Source: JAJFUI01 sp963754135
Lineage (GTDB): Bacteria; Planctomycetota; Planctomycetia; Pirellulales; Thermoguttaceae
Direction: 5' to 3'
NCBI GenBank assembly: GCA_963754135.1
Contig: CAVWEY010000002.1
Location: forward strand, 186,001-250,000
Length of the DNA: 64,000 nt
The first letter of the stretch is position 1. Each line of letters opens with the position of its first letter. The notes beneath the pieces are model-generated. The model searched no databases. It had not been told where the DNA came from and saw only the letters and a program-made list of their open reading frames with translations. Shown here piece after piece: positions 26,600 through 35,804 of the stretch. The position numbers and the translations under genes are program-made.

Positions 26600-27832
26600 C
26601 TACTTGCTCAGAAACGTCACCAGCGCTCCCATGTCCGGCTTCAGATAGATTCCTTCCTCTTCGGCGGGCACGGTCACTTTCACGCGGACGGGAATGGCGC
26701 CCTTGCCGCGGTCGGCGGTGGGCATCTGCCGCGACACGTAGCCTTCGTAGACGCGGTCGGGGAAGGCCTCGGCCCGGACCTTGCACCGCTGCCCCTTGAA
26801 CACCTTGCTCACGTCCCGCTCCTGGATCATCAACTCGACTTCCAGATCGGCCAGATCGGCCATCTCGCAGAGGCTGAAGAACCCCTGCATGGCGATCGGA
26901 TTTACCAGGCTCCCCTCCTCGGCGTTCTTCTTCAGGATCGTGCCCGAAACGGGGGCGCGGATAATGCAGTTGTCCAGCCGCCACTGGGCCTTGGCTAGAT
27001 CGGCCTCGGCCTGGCCGACCTGGGCGCGGGCGACGTTGATCCGCTCGACCCGCGGCCCTTCCTCGGCCAGCTTGACGGCCAACTGGAGCCGCTGCACGTG
27101 GCGCTCCATCGCCTGGTACTTGCTCAGGGCCGAGTCGTACTGCTCCTTCGAGAGGACCCGCTTCGAGAGCAGTTCGGCGGCCCGCTTGTAGTCGGCTTCG
27201 AGCTGCACCAGTTGGGCCTCGGCCTCGGCCAGTTCGGCCTTGGCTTGGTCGATTTCCTCCGGGCGCAGTCCCCGCTCCAATTCCGCGAGAGTTTGCCGGG
27301 CCGATTCGAGACTAGCTTTGGCCCGGTCCCGGTCGGCGCGGTACTCGGTGTCTTCCAACTCGGCCAACACGTCTCCCTTCTTGACCCGCTGCGACTCGAT
27401 GATCCGCAGCTTGACCACCATGCCGCTCACTTTCGGGCTGACGAGGATTTGGTGGGCGGGGATGACGTAGCCCTTCGACTCCAGGGCGAAACCACCCGAG
27501 GAGGCCGTTGCCGCGGCAGGATTTGCGGCCGGCTTGGCCGGGTCGCCGGGTTTGGCCACGTCGCGATTGGCCGGCCTCGCGGCCATCCGCTGCGAAATCA
27601 CCATGTAGCCGAGCACCCCGGTGCTGACTGCCAGGAGCAGGCAAAGGGCCCAGGGGATCCGCCCGCTGCCCGAGCCCACTTCCCCCGCCTGTTGCGGCAG
27701 ACGCAACGACCGAACCCGCTGGCTGAGTTCCGGCTCGCCATTGGTTTCCTCTCCCTCCGGGAGAGGCTGGGTGAGGGCGGTCAGCCCGGCCAAGTGCGGC
27801 TGCGGCGGTGTGCGTTCCTCGCTGGCGTTCAT
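26600..27832 (-). CDS. HlyD/MacA-type membrane fusion adaptor
   Basis: A 410-aa adaptor for the ABC exporter. A cytoplasmic N-terminus of about 60 residues precedes one TM (PWALCLLLAVSTGVLGYM). Then come the lipoyl half-motif, a long coiled-coil hairpin (about residues 165-260: RAKASLESARQTLAELERG, EEIDQAKAELAEAEAQL and so on), the second lipoyl half (IIRAPVSGTILKKNAEEGSLV) and a beta-barrel. In the N-terminal tail, LTQPLPEGEE is the translation of the CCTCTCCCTCCGGGAGAGG repeat (27748-27780). Start 27832 is preferred; 27844 is also possible. Confidence 0.88.
   Translation of the reverse strand: MNASEERTPPQPHLAGLTALTQPLPEGEETNGEPELSQRVRSLRLPQQAGEVGSGSGRIPWALCLLLAVSTGVLGYMVISQRMAARPANRDVAKPGDPAKPAANPAAATASSGGFALESKGYVIPAHQILVSPKVSGMVVKLRIIESQRVKKGDVLAELEDTEYRADRDRAKASLESARQTLAELERGLRPEEIDQAKAELAEAEAQLVQLEADYKRAAELLSKRVLSKEQYDSALSKYQAMERHVQRLQLAVKLAEEGPRVERINVARAQVGQAEADLAKAQWRLDNCIIRAPVSGTILKKNAEEGSLVNPIAMQGFFSLCEMADLADLEVELMIQERDVSKVFKGQRCKVRAEAFPDRVYEGYVSRQMPTADRGKGAIPVRVKVTVPAEEEGIYLKPDMGALVTFLSK
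27748..27780. repeat. CTCTCCC-GGGAGAGG-GTGAGGG repeat, in frame in adaptor gene
   Basis: Hairpin CTCTCCC-TCC-GGGAGAG followed by GCTGGGTGAGGGCGG. Relatives are in lplA (42507-42543) and downstream of proS (55027-55058). Confidence 0.78.
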
Positions 27833-27887
27833 AACGGTCAGCATACCACATTCAGGTGTCTCGGACCAATGGGAACTGGTGGGAACT

Positions 27888-27976
27888 GGGGTCAGACCGT
27901 GATTAGTGATTAGCGGGGCGCAGCGCGAGGCGCAGGAACGCTGTCGGCCGCTAATCACTAATCACGGTCTGACCCC
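27888..27976. repeat. REPIN-like element, GGGGTCAGACCGTGATTAG family
   Basis: Perfect 29-bp arms (27888-27916 and 27948-27976) starting GGGGTCAGACC, around a GC-rich spacer of about 31 bp, in the divergent region between the ABC operon and the PSP1 gene. It lies where promoters for both would be expected. Confidence 0.9.
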
Positions 27977-28020
27977 ATCATTATCTTCCTGGGCTGGGCC
28001 GTTTGGGTTACACTACCGGT

Positions 28021-28791
28021 ATGCCTGACTACGTGGTCCGCTACGGCGCGATGCGGTTTTTGGGGGTATTTTCACCCGCCGGTGGCCGGGAATACCGCCG
28101 CTCGGCCAGCGTCATCGCCCGCACCGACCGCGGCCTGGAAGTCGGCGAAGTCCTCTGCAAGGCCAGCCCCGAGGCGCTTGGGCAAATCGAAGACCCCGGC
28201 GCCGGCCAAATCCTCCGCGAGATGACCGTCGAGGACCGCCACGAGCTGATCCGCCTCCAACAGCAGGGCCGCCAGCAATTCGACCTCTGCCGGCAACACG
28301 TCGAACGGCTCGGCCTGAAAATGCAGTTGGTCGACGTGGAACACCTCTTCGGCGGAGAGCGGATCGTGGTCTATTATCTGGCCGAGAGCCGGGTCGATTT
28401 CCGGGAGTTGGTCCGGGTGCTGGCCGGCGAGTTCCAGACCCGCATCGAGATGCGGCAGATCGGGGTCCGTGACGAGGCGAAGCTGCTGGCCGACTACGGG
28501 GACTGCGGCTGCCCGGTCTGCTGCAACACCCACCTCGTGGAAATGCCCCCGGTCTCGATGCGGATGGCGAAGCTCCAGAAGGCCACGCTCGACCCGACGA
28601 AGATTTCCGGGCGTTGCGGCCGGCTGAAGTGCTGCCTCCGCTATGAATATGAAAACTACGAACAAAAGGGTTCAGCGGTCAGGGTTCAGGGGACAGAGGC
28701 CAAGGGGCCGGGGTCAGAAGTTCCCAGCGACGTCCCATCAGATGCTGAACCCCCAAGCCATGAGCCCCCAATACCGGAGCCTGAAACCTGA
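28021..28791 (+). CDS. PSP1/RicT-like protein
   Basis: A 256-aa protein of the PSP1 (YaaT/RicT) family. Conserved blocks: LRPVxx-like MRQIGVRDEAKLLADYGDCG, the Cys-rich CGCPVCCNTH, and KISGRCGRLKCCLRYEYENYE, whose cysteines bind an Fe-S cluster in the Bacillus RicT complex. The family acts in RNA processing or signalling; the role here is not known. After YENYEQ the C-terminal 35-40 residues are low-complexity (GSEVPSDVPSDAEPP) and encoded by GGTTCAGGG-type repeat sequence, so the tail is probably not functional. Confidence 0.85.
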   Translation: MPDYVVRYGAMRFLGVFSPAGGREYRRSASVIARTDRGLEVGEVLCKASPEALGQIEDPGAGQILREMTVEDRHELIRLQQQGRQQFDLCRQHVERLGLKMQLVDVEHLFGGERIVVYYLAESRVDFRELVRVLAGEFQTRIEMRQIGVRDEAKLLADYGDCGCPVCCNTHLVEMPPVSMRMAKLQKATLDPTKISGRCGRLKCCLRYEYENYEQKGSAVRVQGTEAKGPGSEVPSDVPSDAEPPSHEPPIPEPET

Positions 28792-28813
28792 CCTCTGAAC
28801 CCTGAACCCTCCG

Positions 28814-29251
28814 ATGCTCGACCCCGCCCACCCCATTGCCCGGCTTCTCGAAGAGGACCGGCGTTACACGCTGGAGGCCTACGTCTTCCTCTTCGAGGCG
28901 CTGCACTATGCGCAGGAGGTGATGCGGATGGGGGCGGAGCGCCCGACCGAGCCGCTGCCCGGCGGGGCCGAGGAGGGCAAAGAGCCGGCCGGCCCCCAGC
29001 GGCACGTCACCGGCCAGGAGCTTTGCGAGGCCATCCGCCGCTACGCCCTGGACCAGTACGGCTACATGGCCAAGACGGTGCTGAACAGTTGGGGCATTCA
29101 CGGCACGGGCGATTTCGGCGAGATCGTCTTCAACTTGATCCGGGTGAGGCAGATGCGCAAGACGCCCGCCGACACCCGCGTGGACTTCGACAACGTCTAC
29201 GACTTCGACGTGGCCTTCAAGCAGCAGTTCAAGATCACGCCGCCGGAGTGA
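28814..29251 (+). CDS. Minf_1886-like conserved protein
   Basis: A 145-aa soluble protein with the pattern I recall for the Minf_1886 family of planctomycetes and verrucomicrobia: YTLEAYVFLFEALHYAQ near the N-terminus, HVTGQELCEAIRRYALDQYG in the middle and GDFGEIVFNLI near the C-terminus. No biochemical function is known. It follows the PSP1 gene closely and is 4 bp from menG, so these genes are probably co-transcribed. Confidence 0.78.
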   Translation: MLDPAHPIARLLEEDRRYTLEAYVFLFEALHYAQEVMRMGAERPTEPLPGGAEEGKEPAGPQRHVTGQELCEAIRRYALDQYGYMAKTVLNSWGIHGTGDFGEIVFNLIRVRQMRKTPADTRVDFDNVYDFDVAFKQQFKITPPE

Positions 29252-29255
29252 TCCC

Positions 29256-30101
29256 GTGCCGCTGGACAAATCCTCCACCCGCATGCGGCAGATGTTCGGC
29301 GAGATCGCCGGGCGGTATGATTTCTTGAACCGGCTGCTCTCCTGCGGGATCGACCGGTCGTGGCGACGGCGGACGGTCAAGCTCGTGCCGCCGGAGGGCG
29401 ACGGGCCGATCCTCGACGTCTGCACCGGCACCGCCGATCTGGCCTTGGCCTACTGGCGGGCCGGCCGCGGCCGAGTGCCGGTGGTCGGCACGGATTTCTG
29501 CCCGCCCATGCTGGAGATCGGCCGCCGGAAATGCCGCCGGGCGCAGAGTAGGCGGCACACTCCGTGTGCCGCCACCGCACACGGCGTGTGCGGAGTACAA
29601 TCCCCGTCCGCACACGGCGTGTGCGGACTACAATCCCCGTCCGCACACGGCGTGTGCGGACTACAATCCATCACCCTGCTGGAAGCCGACACCCTGCGGT
29701 TGCCCTTCCCCGACGCTACGTTTCAGATCGTCGCCGTGGCCTTCGGGCTGCGGAACCTGGCCGACATGGACGCCGGTTTGCGGGAGATGGTGCGGGTGTG
29801 CCGGCCGGGGGGGCGGGTGGCCGTGCTCGAGTTCTCCACGCCCACCGCCCGGCCCCTGGGAACCCTCTACGGCTGGTACTTCCGCCATGTCCTGCCGCGG
29901 GTTGGCCAGGCACTAGTACGAAACACCCAGGCGGCGTACAATTACCTCCCGCAAAGCGTCGGCCGCTTCCCCCAGGCCGAGACCCTCGCCCAACGGATGC
30001 GGGCGGCGGGGCTCGGCAACGTGGAATTTCATCCTTTCACCTGCGGGGTGGCGACGTTGTACGTGGGCAAAAAGGATGAGCGATCGGGGAGTGAAAGATG
30101 A
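29256..30101 (+). CDS. menG: Menaquinone/ubiquinone methyltransferase MenG/UbiE with 40-aa repeat insert
   Basis: SAM-dependent C-methyltransferase for the last step of menaquinone synthesis. It starts at GTG (VPLDKSSTRMRQMFGEIAGRYDFLN, the UbiE N-terminal signature). SAM motif I is LDVCTGTADLAL; later signatures are DATFQIVAVAFGLRNLADM and QAAYNYLPQSVGRFPQ. The protein is 281 aa. About 40 residues after RRKCRRAQ (SRRHTPCAATAHGVCG... repeated) come from the palindromic element 29548-29669, and removing them gives the usual length of about 241. The insert falls between the SAM loop and the strand leading to the acidic motif. Its TGA overlaps the next ATG. Confidence 0.9.
   Translation: MPLDKSSTRMRQMFGEIAGRYDFLNRLLSCGIDRSWRRRTVKLVPPEGDGPILDVCTGTADLALAYWRAGRGRVPVVGTDFCPPMLEIGRRKCRRAQSRRHTPCAATAHGVCGVQSPSAHGVCGLQSPSAHGVCGLQSITLLEADTLRLPFPDATFQIVAVAFGLRNLADMDAGLREMVRVCRPGGRVAVLEFSTPTARPLGTLYGWYFRHVLPRVGQALVRNTQAAYNYLPQSVGRFPQAETLAQRMRAAGLGNVEFHPFTCGVATLYVGKKDERSGSER
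29548..29669. repeat. Compound REPIN-like element inside menG
   Basis: One GGCGGCACACTCCGTGTGCC hairpin followed by three CCGCACACGGCGTGTGCGG hairpins in a row, each followed by AGTACAATCC or ACTACAATCC. The family is that of 7321 and 48187. The multiplication looks like local tandem duplication of one arm and leaves the frame open. Confidence 0.88.
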
Positions 30102-30793
30102 ACCGCAACGTCGTCGTGGCGATTACCGGTGCCAGCGGGGTGACGTACGCCATGCGGCTGCTGGAAGTGCTGCTGGCGGCCGGCTGCGACGTCCATCTCA
30201 CCATGAGCGCCGCCGCCCGGAGCATCCTCAAACAAGAACTCGACCTGACGGTGGAGTTGGAAAACGTCACCCCCGCCATGCTGATGCTCGACACGGGCAC
30301 GATCCTCCGCGACCAGAAGCTGCAACTGCTCAGGAGCATGGCCGGCATCTCCAGCGATTCGAGCAACGTGTTGGGCATGGGCACCGGCGAGCAAGGCTCG
30401 CTCCGCTATCACCACTATACCGACCATCTGGCCCCAATCGCCAGCGGCTCCTTCCAGACCGACGGCATGGTCGTCTGTCCCTGTTCGATGAGCACGCTGG
30501 CGGCCATCGCCCACGGCACAAGCGTCAACCTGATCCACCGCGCGGCCGACGTTCACCTGAAGGAGGGCCGCAAGCTGGTCCTCGTGCCCCGCGAGACGCC
30601 GCTCTCGCTGGTGGGGATCGAGAACATGCGGCTTGCCGCCGAGGCCGGGGCGGTGATCCTGCCGGCCATGCCCGGCTTCTACCACGGAGTGAAGCTGATC
30701 AGCGACCTGGTGGATTTCGTCGTCTCGCGCATCTGTGACCAGTTGGGGGTTGCCAATTCGTTGATCCAGCGGTGGGGAGGACGCGGGGAATGA
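30098..30793 (+). CDS. ubiX: UbiX-like flavin prenyltransferase (MqnM-type)
   Basis: Makes prenylated FMN, the cofactor of UbiD-type decarboxylases. 231 aa. The N-terminal FMN-binding signature VAITGASGVTYAMRLLEVL is intact, as is CPCSMSTLAAIAHG and the late LVLVPRETPLSL motif. It overlaps menG by 4 bp and sits with ubiA-like and mqnE genes, so it most likely serves the decarboxylation step of futalosine-derived menaquinone synthesis. No UbiD-like gene lies in the window. Confidence 0.92.
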   Translation: MNRNVVVAITGASGVTYAMRLLEVLLAAGCDVHLTMSAAARSILKQELDLTVELENVTPAMLMLDTGTILRDQKLQLLRSMAGISSDSSNVLGMGTGEQGSLRYHHYTDHLAPIASGSFQTDGMVVCPCSMSTLAAIAHGTSVNLIHRAADVHLKEGRKLVLVPRETPLSLVGIENMRLAAEAGAVILPAMPGFYHGVKLISDLVDFVVSRICDQLGVANSLIQRWGGRGE

Positions 30794-30803
30794 CGAATCT
30801 CGA

Positions 30804-31783
<980 letters not shown>

Positions 31784-31811
<28 letters not shown>

Positions 31812-31856
31812 GGCTTAGTCCGAAGACCCAAGACCAAAGCCCGAAGACCAAAATCT
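31784..31856. repeat. GGTCTTGGGTCTTCGGGCTTA inverted repeat
   Basis: Left arm GATTTGGTCTTGGGTCTTCG and right arm CGAAGACCCAAGACCAAAGC plus a second GAAGACCAAAATC. It spans the 3' end and stop of the UbiA-like gene (LVLGLRA) and the leader of mqnE. Confidence 0.75.
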
Positions 31857-31879
31857 CGGTCGGAGAGCGAGTTGATCCC

Positions 31880-33001
31880 ATGTCGCAATTGCGACTCGAT
31901 GAGGTTTCCGCGAAGGTCGAAGCGGGCCGGCGGCTCTCGGCGGCCGACGGCGAGTACCTGTTCTCGCCCGAGGCCGATCTGCACGCCGTGGGCCAACTGG
32001 CCGATCTCGTCCGCCGCAAGACCGGCAACGCGGCCTACTACAACCTCAATCTGCACATCAATCCCACCAACGTCTGCATCTATCGCTGCGCCCTGTGCGC
32101 CTATAGCCGTGACGAGGACGACCCGCGGGCCTACGCCATGTCGCCGGCCGAAATCCTCGCTCGGGCCAAGGAGGCGGCCGACGCCGGCTGCACCGAACTG
32201 CACGTTGTCAGTGGCGTGCATCCGCGGCGGGATTTCGATTGGCACCTGGGCGTCACGCGGGACCTGCACGCAGCCTTTCCCCGCCTGCACCTCAAGGCCT
32301 GGACCGCCGTCGAGATCGACCGCTTCGTCCAAACGGCCAACCGGCCGCTCCGGGCGGTTTTGGAGGCGTTGATGGCGGCGGGCCTGGGCAGCCTGCCCGG
32401 CGGCGGGGCCGAAATCTTCTCCGCGGAGGTCCGCACGCAAATCTGCCCCCGCAAGGTGGACGCCCGGTGCTGGCTCGACATCCATCGCACCGCTCACCAA
32501 CTCGGGCTCCGCACCAACGCCTCGATGCTCTACGGCCATATCGAGAGCATCGAGCACCGCGTGGACCACCTCGTGCGGCTCCGCGACTTGCAGGATGAGA
32601 CCGGCGGCTTCCAGTGCTTCGTGCCGCTCAAGTTCCACCCCCAGAACACCGCGATGTCCTATCTGCCGCCGGCCTCCGCCTCGGATGACCTCCGCGTGAT
32701 GGCCGTGAGCCGGCTGATGCTCGATAATTTCGACCATCTCAAGGCGTACTGGATTTCGCTGGGCGCGGACACGGCGCAGACCGCCTTGGCCTACGGCGCC
32801 GACGACCTCGACGGCACGGTCCGCCACGAGCGGATTCATCACGCCGCCGGCGCCGAGTCGCCGGAAGTCCTCGACGTCGGCCAACTCCGGGCGCTGATTG
32901 TGGAGGCGGGCCGCGAGCCGGTCGAGCGGGATTCGCTCTATCGCCGCGTGCGGCGGGAGGAGCACAGTGGAGAGTGGAGAGTGGAGAGTGAAATCGTTTA
33001 G
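31880..33001 (+). CDS. mqnE: Aminofutalosine synthase MqnE (radical SAM)
   Basis: Radical-SAM enzyme that joins the chorismate-derived carboxyvinyl-oxybenzoate to SAM, giving aminodeoxyfutalosine, an early step of the futalosine route. 373 aa. The CxxxCxxC cluster motif is in NVCIYRCALCAYSR (about residues 60-73), followed by LHVVSGVHP and FVPLKFHPQNT, matching MqnE. The last dozen residues (EEHSGEWRVESEIV) come from GGAGAGT simple repeats. It lies downstream of three other menaquinone genes on the same strand. Confidence 0.92.
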   Translation: MSQLRLDEVSAKVEAGRRLSAADGEYLFSPEADLHAVGQLADLVRRKTGNAAYYNLNLHINPTNVCIYRCALCAYSRDEDDPRAYAMSPAEILARAKEAADAGCTELHVVSGVHPRRDFDWHLGVTRDLHAAFPRLHLKAWTAVEIDRFVQTANRPLRAVLEALMAAGLGSLPGGGAEIFSAEVRTQICPRKVDARCWLDIHRTAHQLGLRTNASMLYGHIESIEHRVDHLVRLRDLQDETGGFQCFVPLKFHPQNTAMSYLPPASASDDLRVMAVSRLMLDNFDHLKAYWISLGADTAQTALAYGADDLDGTVRHERIHHAAGAESPEVLDVGQLRALIVEAGREPVERDSLYRRVRREEHSGEWRVESEIV

Positions 33002-33057
33002 CGGCCGCCGACCACCGCTTCGCGGCGGTGCCCGCAACGGCCTTTGGAGCAGTTGTT

Positions 33058-34230
33058 ATGCGATATGCCGTGGTGGTTGCCGGCGGATCGGGGACACGGT
33101 TATGGCCGCTGAGCCGCGCCGGGCGCCCCAAACAGTTGATTCCCTTGATCGGTGGACGGAGCCTGCTTGAAATCGCCTTCGCGCGGCTCGACGGCCTGCT
33201 GCCGCCCGAGCAGTGCTTCGTCTGCGCCGGAGCGGCCCACGCCGAGGCGGTCGCCCGCTTGCTGCCGCAGTTGGGCCCTGACCAGTACCTCGGCGAGCCG
33301 TGCGGGCGGGATACCTTGAACGCCCTGGGCTTCAGCGCCGCGGTGTTGGCCCGCCGTGACCCGGAGGCCACCATCGGCGTCTTCACCGCCGACCAGGTGA
33401 TCGAGCCGATCAAGCGGTTCCAGGAGATCGTCGAGCGGGGCTATGCCTTGGTCGAGCGGCAGCCGGAGTCGCTAGTGACTTTTGGCATTACGCCGACCGG
33501 CCCCGCCACCGGCTACGGCTACCTGGAGCTTGGCGATAATGTACCCCTCGTACCCCTCACGCTCCGCGTGAGGGAATCGCGTCACGCGGAGCGTGACGAG
33601 TACATGGGGGCGCGGCGGGTGCGGCAGTTCCGCGAGAAGCCCGATCCCGAAACGGCACGGCAATACTTCCAGGCCGGGCCCGAGCGGTTCCTCTGGAACA
33701 GCGGGATGTTCGTCTGGCGGGCCGGCACGCTGCTGGAGTGCATCCGCCGCTACGCCCCCGAGAACCACGCCGGCCTCCGGCGGATCGCCGACGCCTGGGA
33801 CACGCCCCGCCGGCAGGCCGTTTTGGACGAGGTCTACCCGACGCTCAAGAGAATCAGCGTGGACTATGCGGTGATGGAGCCGGCCTCGCGCGACGCGGCG
33901 GCAGGCACCGCGGCTTCGCCGTGCTGGGTGGCGGCGATTCCCATGCCGCTCCGCTGGCTGGACGTCGGCTCCTGGCCGTCCCTGGCCGAGACTTGCCCGC
34001 ACGACGAGCAGGGCAACGCCCTGGCGGCCGAGCGGACGGTGCTTATGGACACGCGCGGCTGCCTGGCCGTGAGCAGCGATCGGGCCCACCTGATTGCCAC
34101 GATCGGCTGCGAGAATCTCGTGATCGTCCACACGCCCGACGCCACGCTGATCTGCCCCGCCGACCGTGCGGACGCCGTCAAGGAGTTGCACCGCCAGATT
34201 GCGGCCCGCTGGGGCGACGAACTGACCTGA
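33058..34230 (+). CDS. manC: Mannose-1-phosphate guanylyltransferase with in-frame repeat insert
   Basis: Forms GDP-mannose from mannose-1-phosphate and GTP. 390 aa. The nucleotidyltransferase signature GGSGTRLWPLSR is at the N-terminus, then RPKQLIPL, EPCGRDTLNA, FTADQVI and FREKPD; the late FLWNSGMFVWRAG block is typical of ManC. Between GYGYLELGD and RRVRQFREKPD about 20-22 residues (PLTLRVRESRHAERDEYMG) are encoded by the palindromes at 33541-33604, in a surface-loop position. Catalytic blocks are intact. It probably supplies sugar nucleotides for surface polysaccharide. Confidence 0.9.
   Translation: MRYAVVVAGGSGTRLWPLSRAGRPKQLIPLIGGRSLLEIAFARLDGLLPPEQCFVCAGAAHAEAVARLLPQLGPDQYLGEPCGRDTLNALGFSAAVLARRDPEATIGVFTADQVIEPIKRFQEIVERGYALVERQPESLVTFGITPTGPATGYGYLELGDNVPLVPLTLRVRESRHAERDEYMGARRVRQFREKPDPETARQYFQAGPERFLWNSGMFVWRAGTLLECIRRYAPENHAGLRRIADAWDTPRRQAVLDEVYPTLKRISVDYAVMEPASRDAAAGTAASPCWVAAIPMPLRWLDVGSWPSLAETCPHDEQGNALAAERTVLMDTRGCLAVSSDRAHLIATIGCENLVIVHTPDATLICPADRADAVKELHRQIAARWGDELT
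33541..33604. repeat. CACGCTCCGCGTGAGG / TCACGCGGAGCGTGA palindromes in manC
   Basis: Two hairpins (CTCACGCTCCGCGTGAG and GTCACGCGGAGCGTGAC) with opposite orientation around GGAATCGC, flanked by TACCCCTC and GAGTAC. The insert keeps the manC frame. A single arm of a related type is at 56318-56341. Confidence 0.8.
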
Positions 34231-34435
34231 TGCCGCCGGCCGGGCCAGACAATACGAAAACGGCCCGCCCGAGTGAGTTTTTCACGCCGCACCGGATCGT
34301 TGTCCTCCTCTAGGGGGGTTGTGTCGATGGGATCGAGAGACGGGGGGTGGCGGGTGCCTTTCTTGGGCCGGTGCGATTGCCAGCACACCCCTGACGTGCT
34401 ATCCTGAGCTAGGTGACGTTCTCCCGGAGCGCAAT

Positions 34436-35232
34436 ATGACGTACGTTGTTGACCCTGCAACGGCAGTGCGACACCGGCTTGTATTTGAGATCAGGTACGA
34501 GGGTGGGGAACTATACTGGGACCGCTGCGGTCGTATCGCGCGAGCGGTGGCGAACCGCGAAGGATGGGCAACGAACGCGATCGACACAAACGGGTGCCAT
34601 GTACGCAACGACGATGACAACCTTGTCTTCAGTTTCTCACCCACAAGCGCCTCGCTAAGTCAGTCCCAGAATCGTGATGTGCTGGAGGTCCTGCCTCCCG
34701 AACGGTTCGCGGCGCTTGCCGAGGAATTCTCGGAGTTGGTTGTCGCCACGTTAGAGGTTGACGTTCTTCCGCGAATGGGATTTCGCGTTTGGACGCTATA
34801 CCCTACCGCATCCCTTGACGAAGCCGCGGCGCGCGTTTCCCGGATGTCGTTTTTCGCCCCGTGCGCCGCCTTGACAAGCCTCGGCGCGCTCTCGTACCTG
34901 TCACACACTGTCGTGGTCGCCCGACCGGATCATATGGTCAGGGTCGCGGTGACGCCTTTTGAACAACAGGTGAACATTGCGCAAGTGTTTTGGCCGCCGC
35001 TCGGCAGCACGCCCGCGAACATTGGAAGGATCAGAGAAAGGTGCTTATCGAGAGTCTTAAGGCTAAGAGGGCGCTCAAGGCGTATCCGTCGCTTGGAATC
35101 ATAGTTGATATGGACGCCTACATCGAAGACGTGCCATCTGCGAAACAGATTCCGATCCGTCAGTTTGTTAGCGGCGCAATGAAAGATTTCGGCTCAATCG
35201 CACAGACGATTCTGGTGGAGGTCGATCGGTAA
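34436..35232 (+). CDS. Unrecognised protein, first gene of accessory cassette (frameshifted)
   Basis: About 265 residues when two frames are joined. The first frame (MTYVVDPATAVRHRLVFEIRY) runs well to FEQQVNIAQ. The second picks up at LAAARQHAREHWKDQRK and ends in a typical C-terminal half (YPSLGIIVDMDAYIEDV, AMKDFGSIAQTILVEVDR). The break lies at about 34984-34990. Predicted mixed alpha/beta, no signal peptide, no motif I can name. The stop overlaps the next ATG by 1 bp. Base and codon use look less GC-biased than manC upstream. Function unknown. Confidence 0.6.
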
Positions 35233-35804
35233 TGGACCTGCAAGATGGTACCGGCGGCGTGGTTCAGTTGCAGCGAGACGCTGACCGGCCTACGTCGTTC
35301 GCGTATGAATCGGTTTCCGGCGAGCGCTGGGCGGAGGGGATCGAGACGGCTGGCAGTCGTTCCACTGGCGAGAGCAGGCGGCGTTCGATTGGCGCGCCGC
35401 CGAGAAAGCACCTGCTGCCCCAGCGTCGCATTTCGGCGCGGGTGATCCAACAAAGGCGTCTCTGTCTTCAGTTATGCATAGACGAGTTGGAGAGAGCCCG
35501 GGAGAACGGCGGCGACCCGATCCTCAGGATCAACAGCCTCGCGCAGGTCAGGGACCACCTTCAAACACTTTGGGACTTGTTGGAAGGCGATTCACAGTCC
35601 GAGGCGTTCGAGGAGATGGTTAACGTGCTGCAGATCGCGTTTTGCGACGAGAATCTGGAGGCGATTACGCCGAGCCAATCAGACGCGATACGGTCGGTTG
35701 TCGTTAAGCTGCGTGACGATCCGGACGTAGACGATCAAGCCGCAAACGAGCTAACCCAAGAACTCATTCGGGACGGCGTCGATGTCTTTCGTGAAATTGG
35801 ATGA
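35232..35804 (+). CDS. Unrecognised helical protein, second gene of accessory cassette
   Basis: A 190-aa protein. The N-terminal 70 residues are polar and Arg-rich (probably disordered). The rest is predicted helical and acidic (LCIDELERARENGG, LAQVRDHLQTLWDLLEGD, ANELTQELIRDGVDVFREI). It overlaps both neighbours (1 bp upstream, 23 bp downstream), so the three genes form one translational unit. An acidic helical partner next to a nuclease-like protein could be an inhibitor or adaptor, but this is conjecture. Confidence 0.6.
   Translation: MDLQDGTGGVVQLQRDADRPTSFAYESVSGERWAEGIETAGSRSTGESRRRSIGAPPRKHLLPQRRISARVIQQRRLCLQLCIDELERARENGGDPILRINSLAQVRDHLQTLWDLLEGDSQSEAFEEMVNVLQIAFCDENLEAITPSQSDAIRSVVVKLRDDPDVDDQAANELTQELIRDGVDVFREIG

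Noticed and set aside
28680..28800. Functional C-terminal domain of the PSP1 protein
   Set aside because: It is low-complexity and encoded by GGTTCAGGG-type repeat sequence also present near 53214, so it is unlikely to be a domain.
29548..29669. Regularly spaced 19-bp units resembling a minimal CRISPR array
   Set aside because: The spacers are near-identical 14-bp linkers, not unique sequences; the units are perfect palindromes of a dispersed repeat family and lie inside menG.
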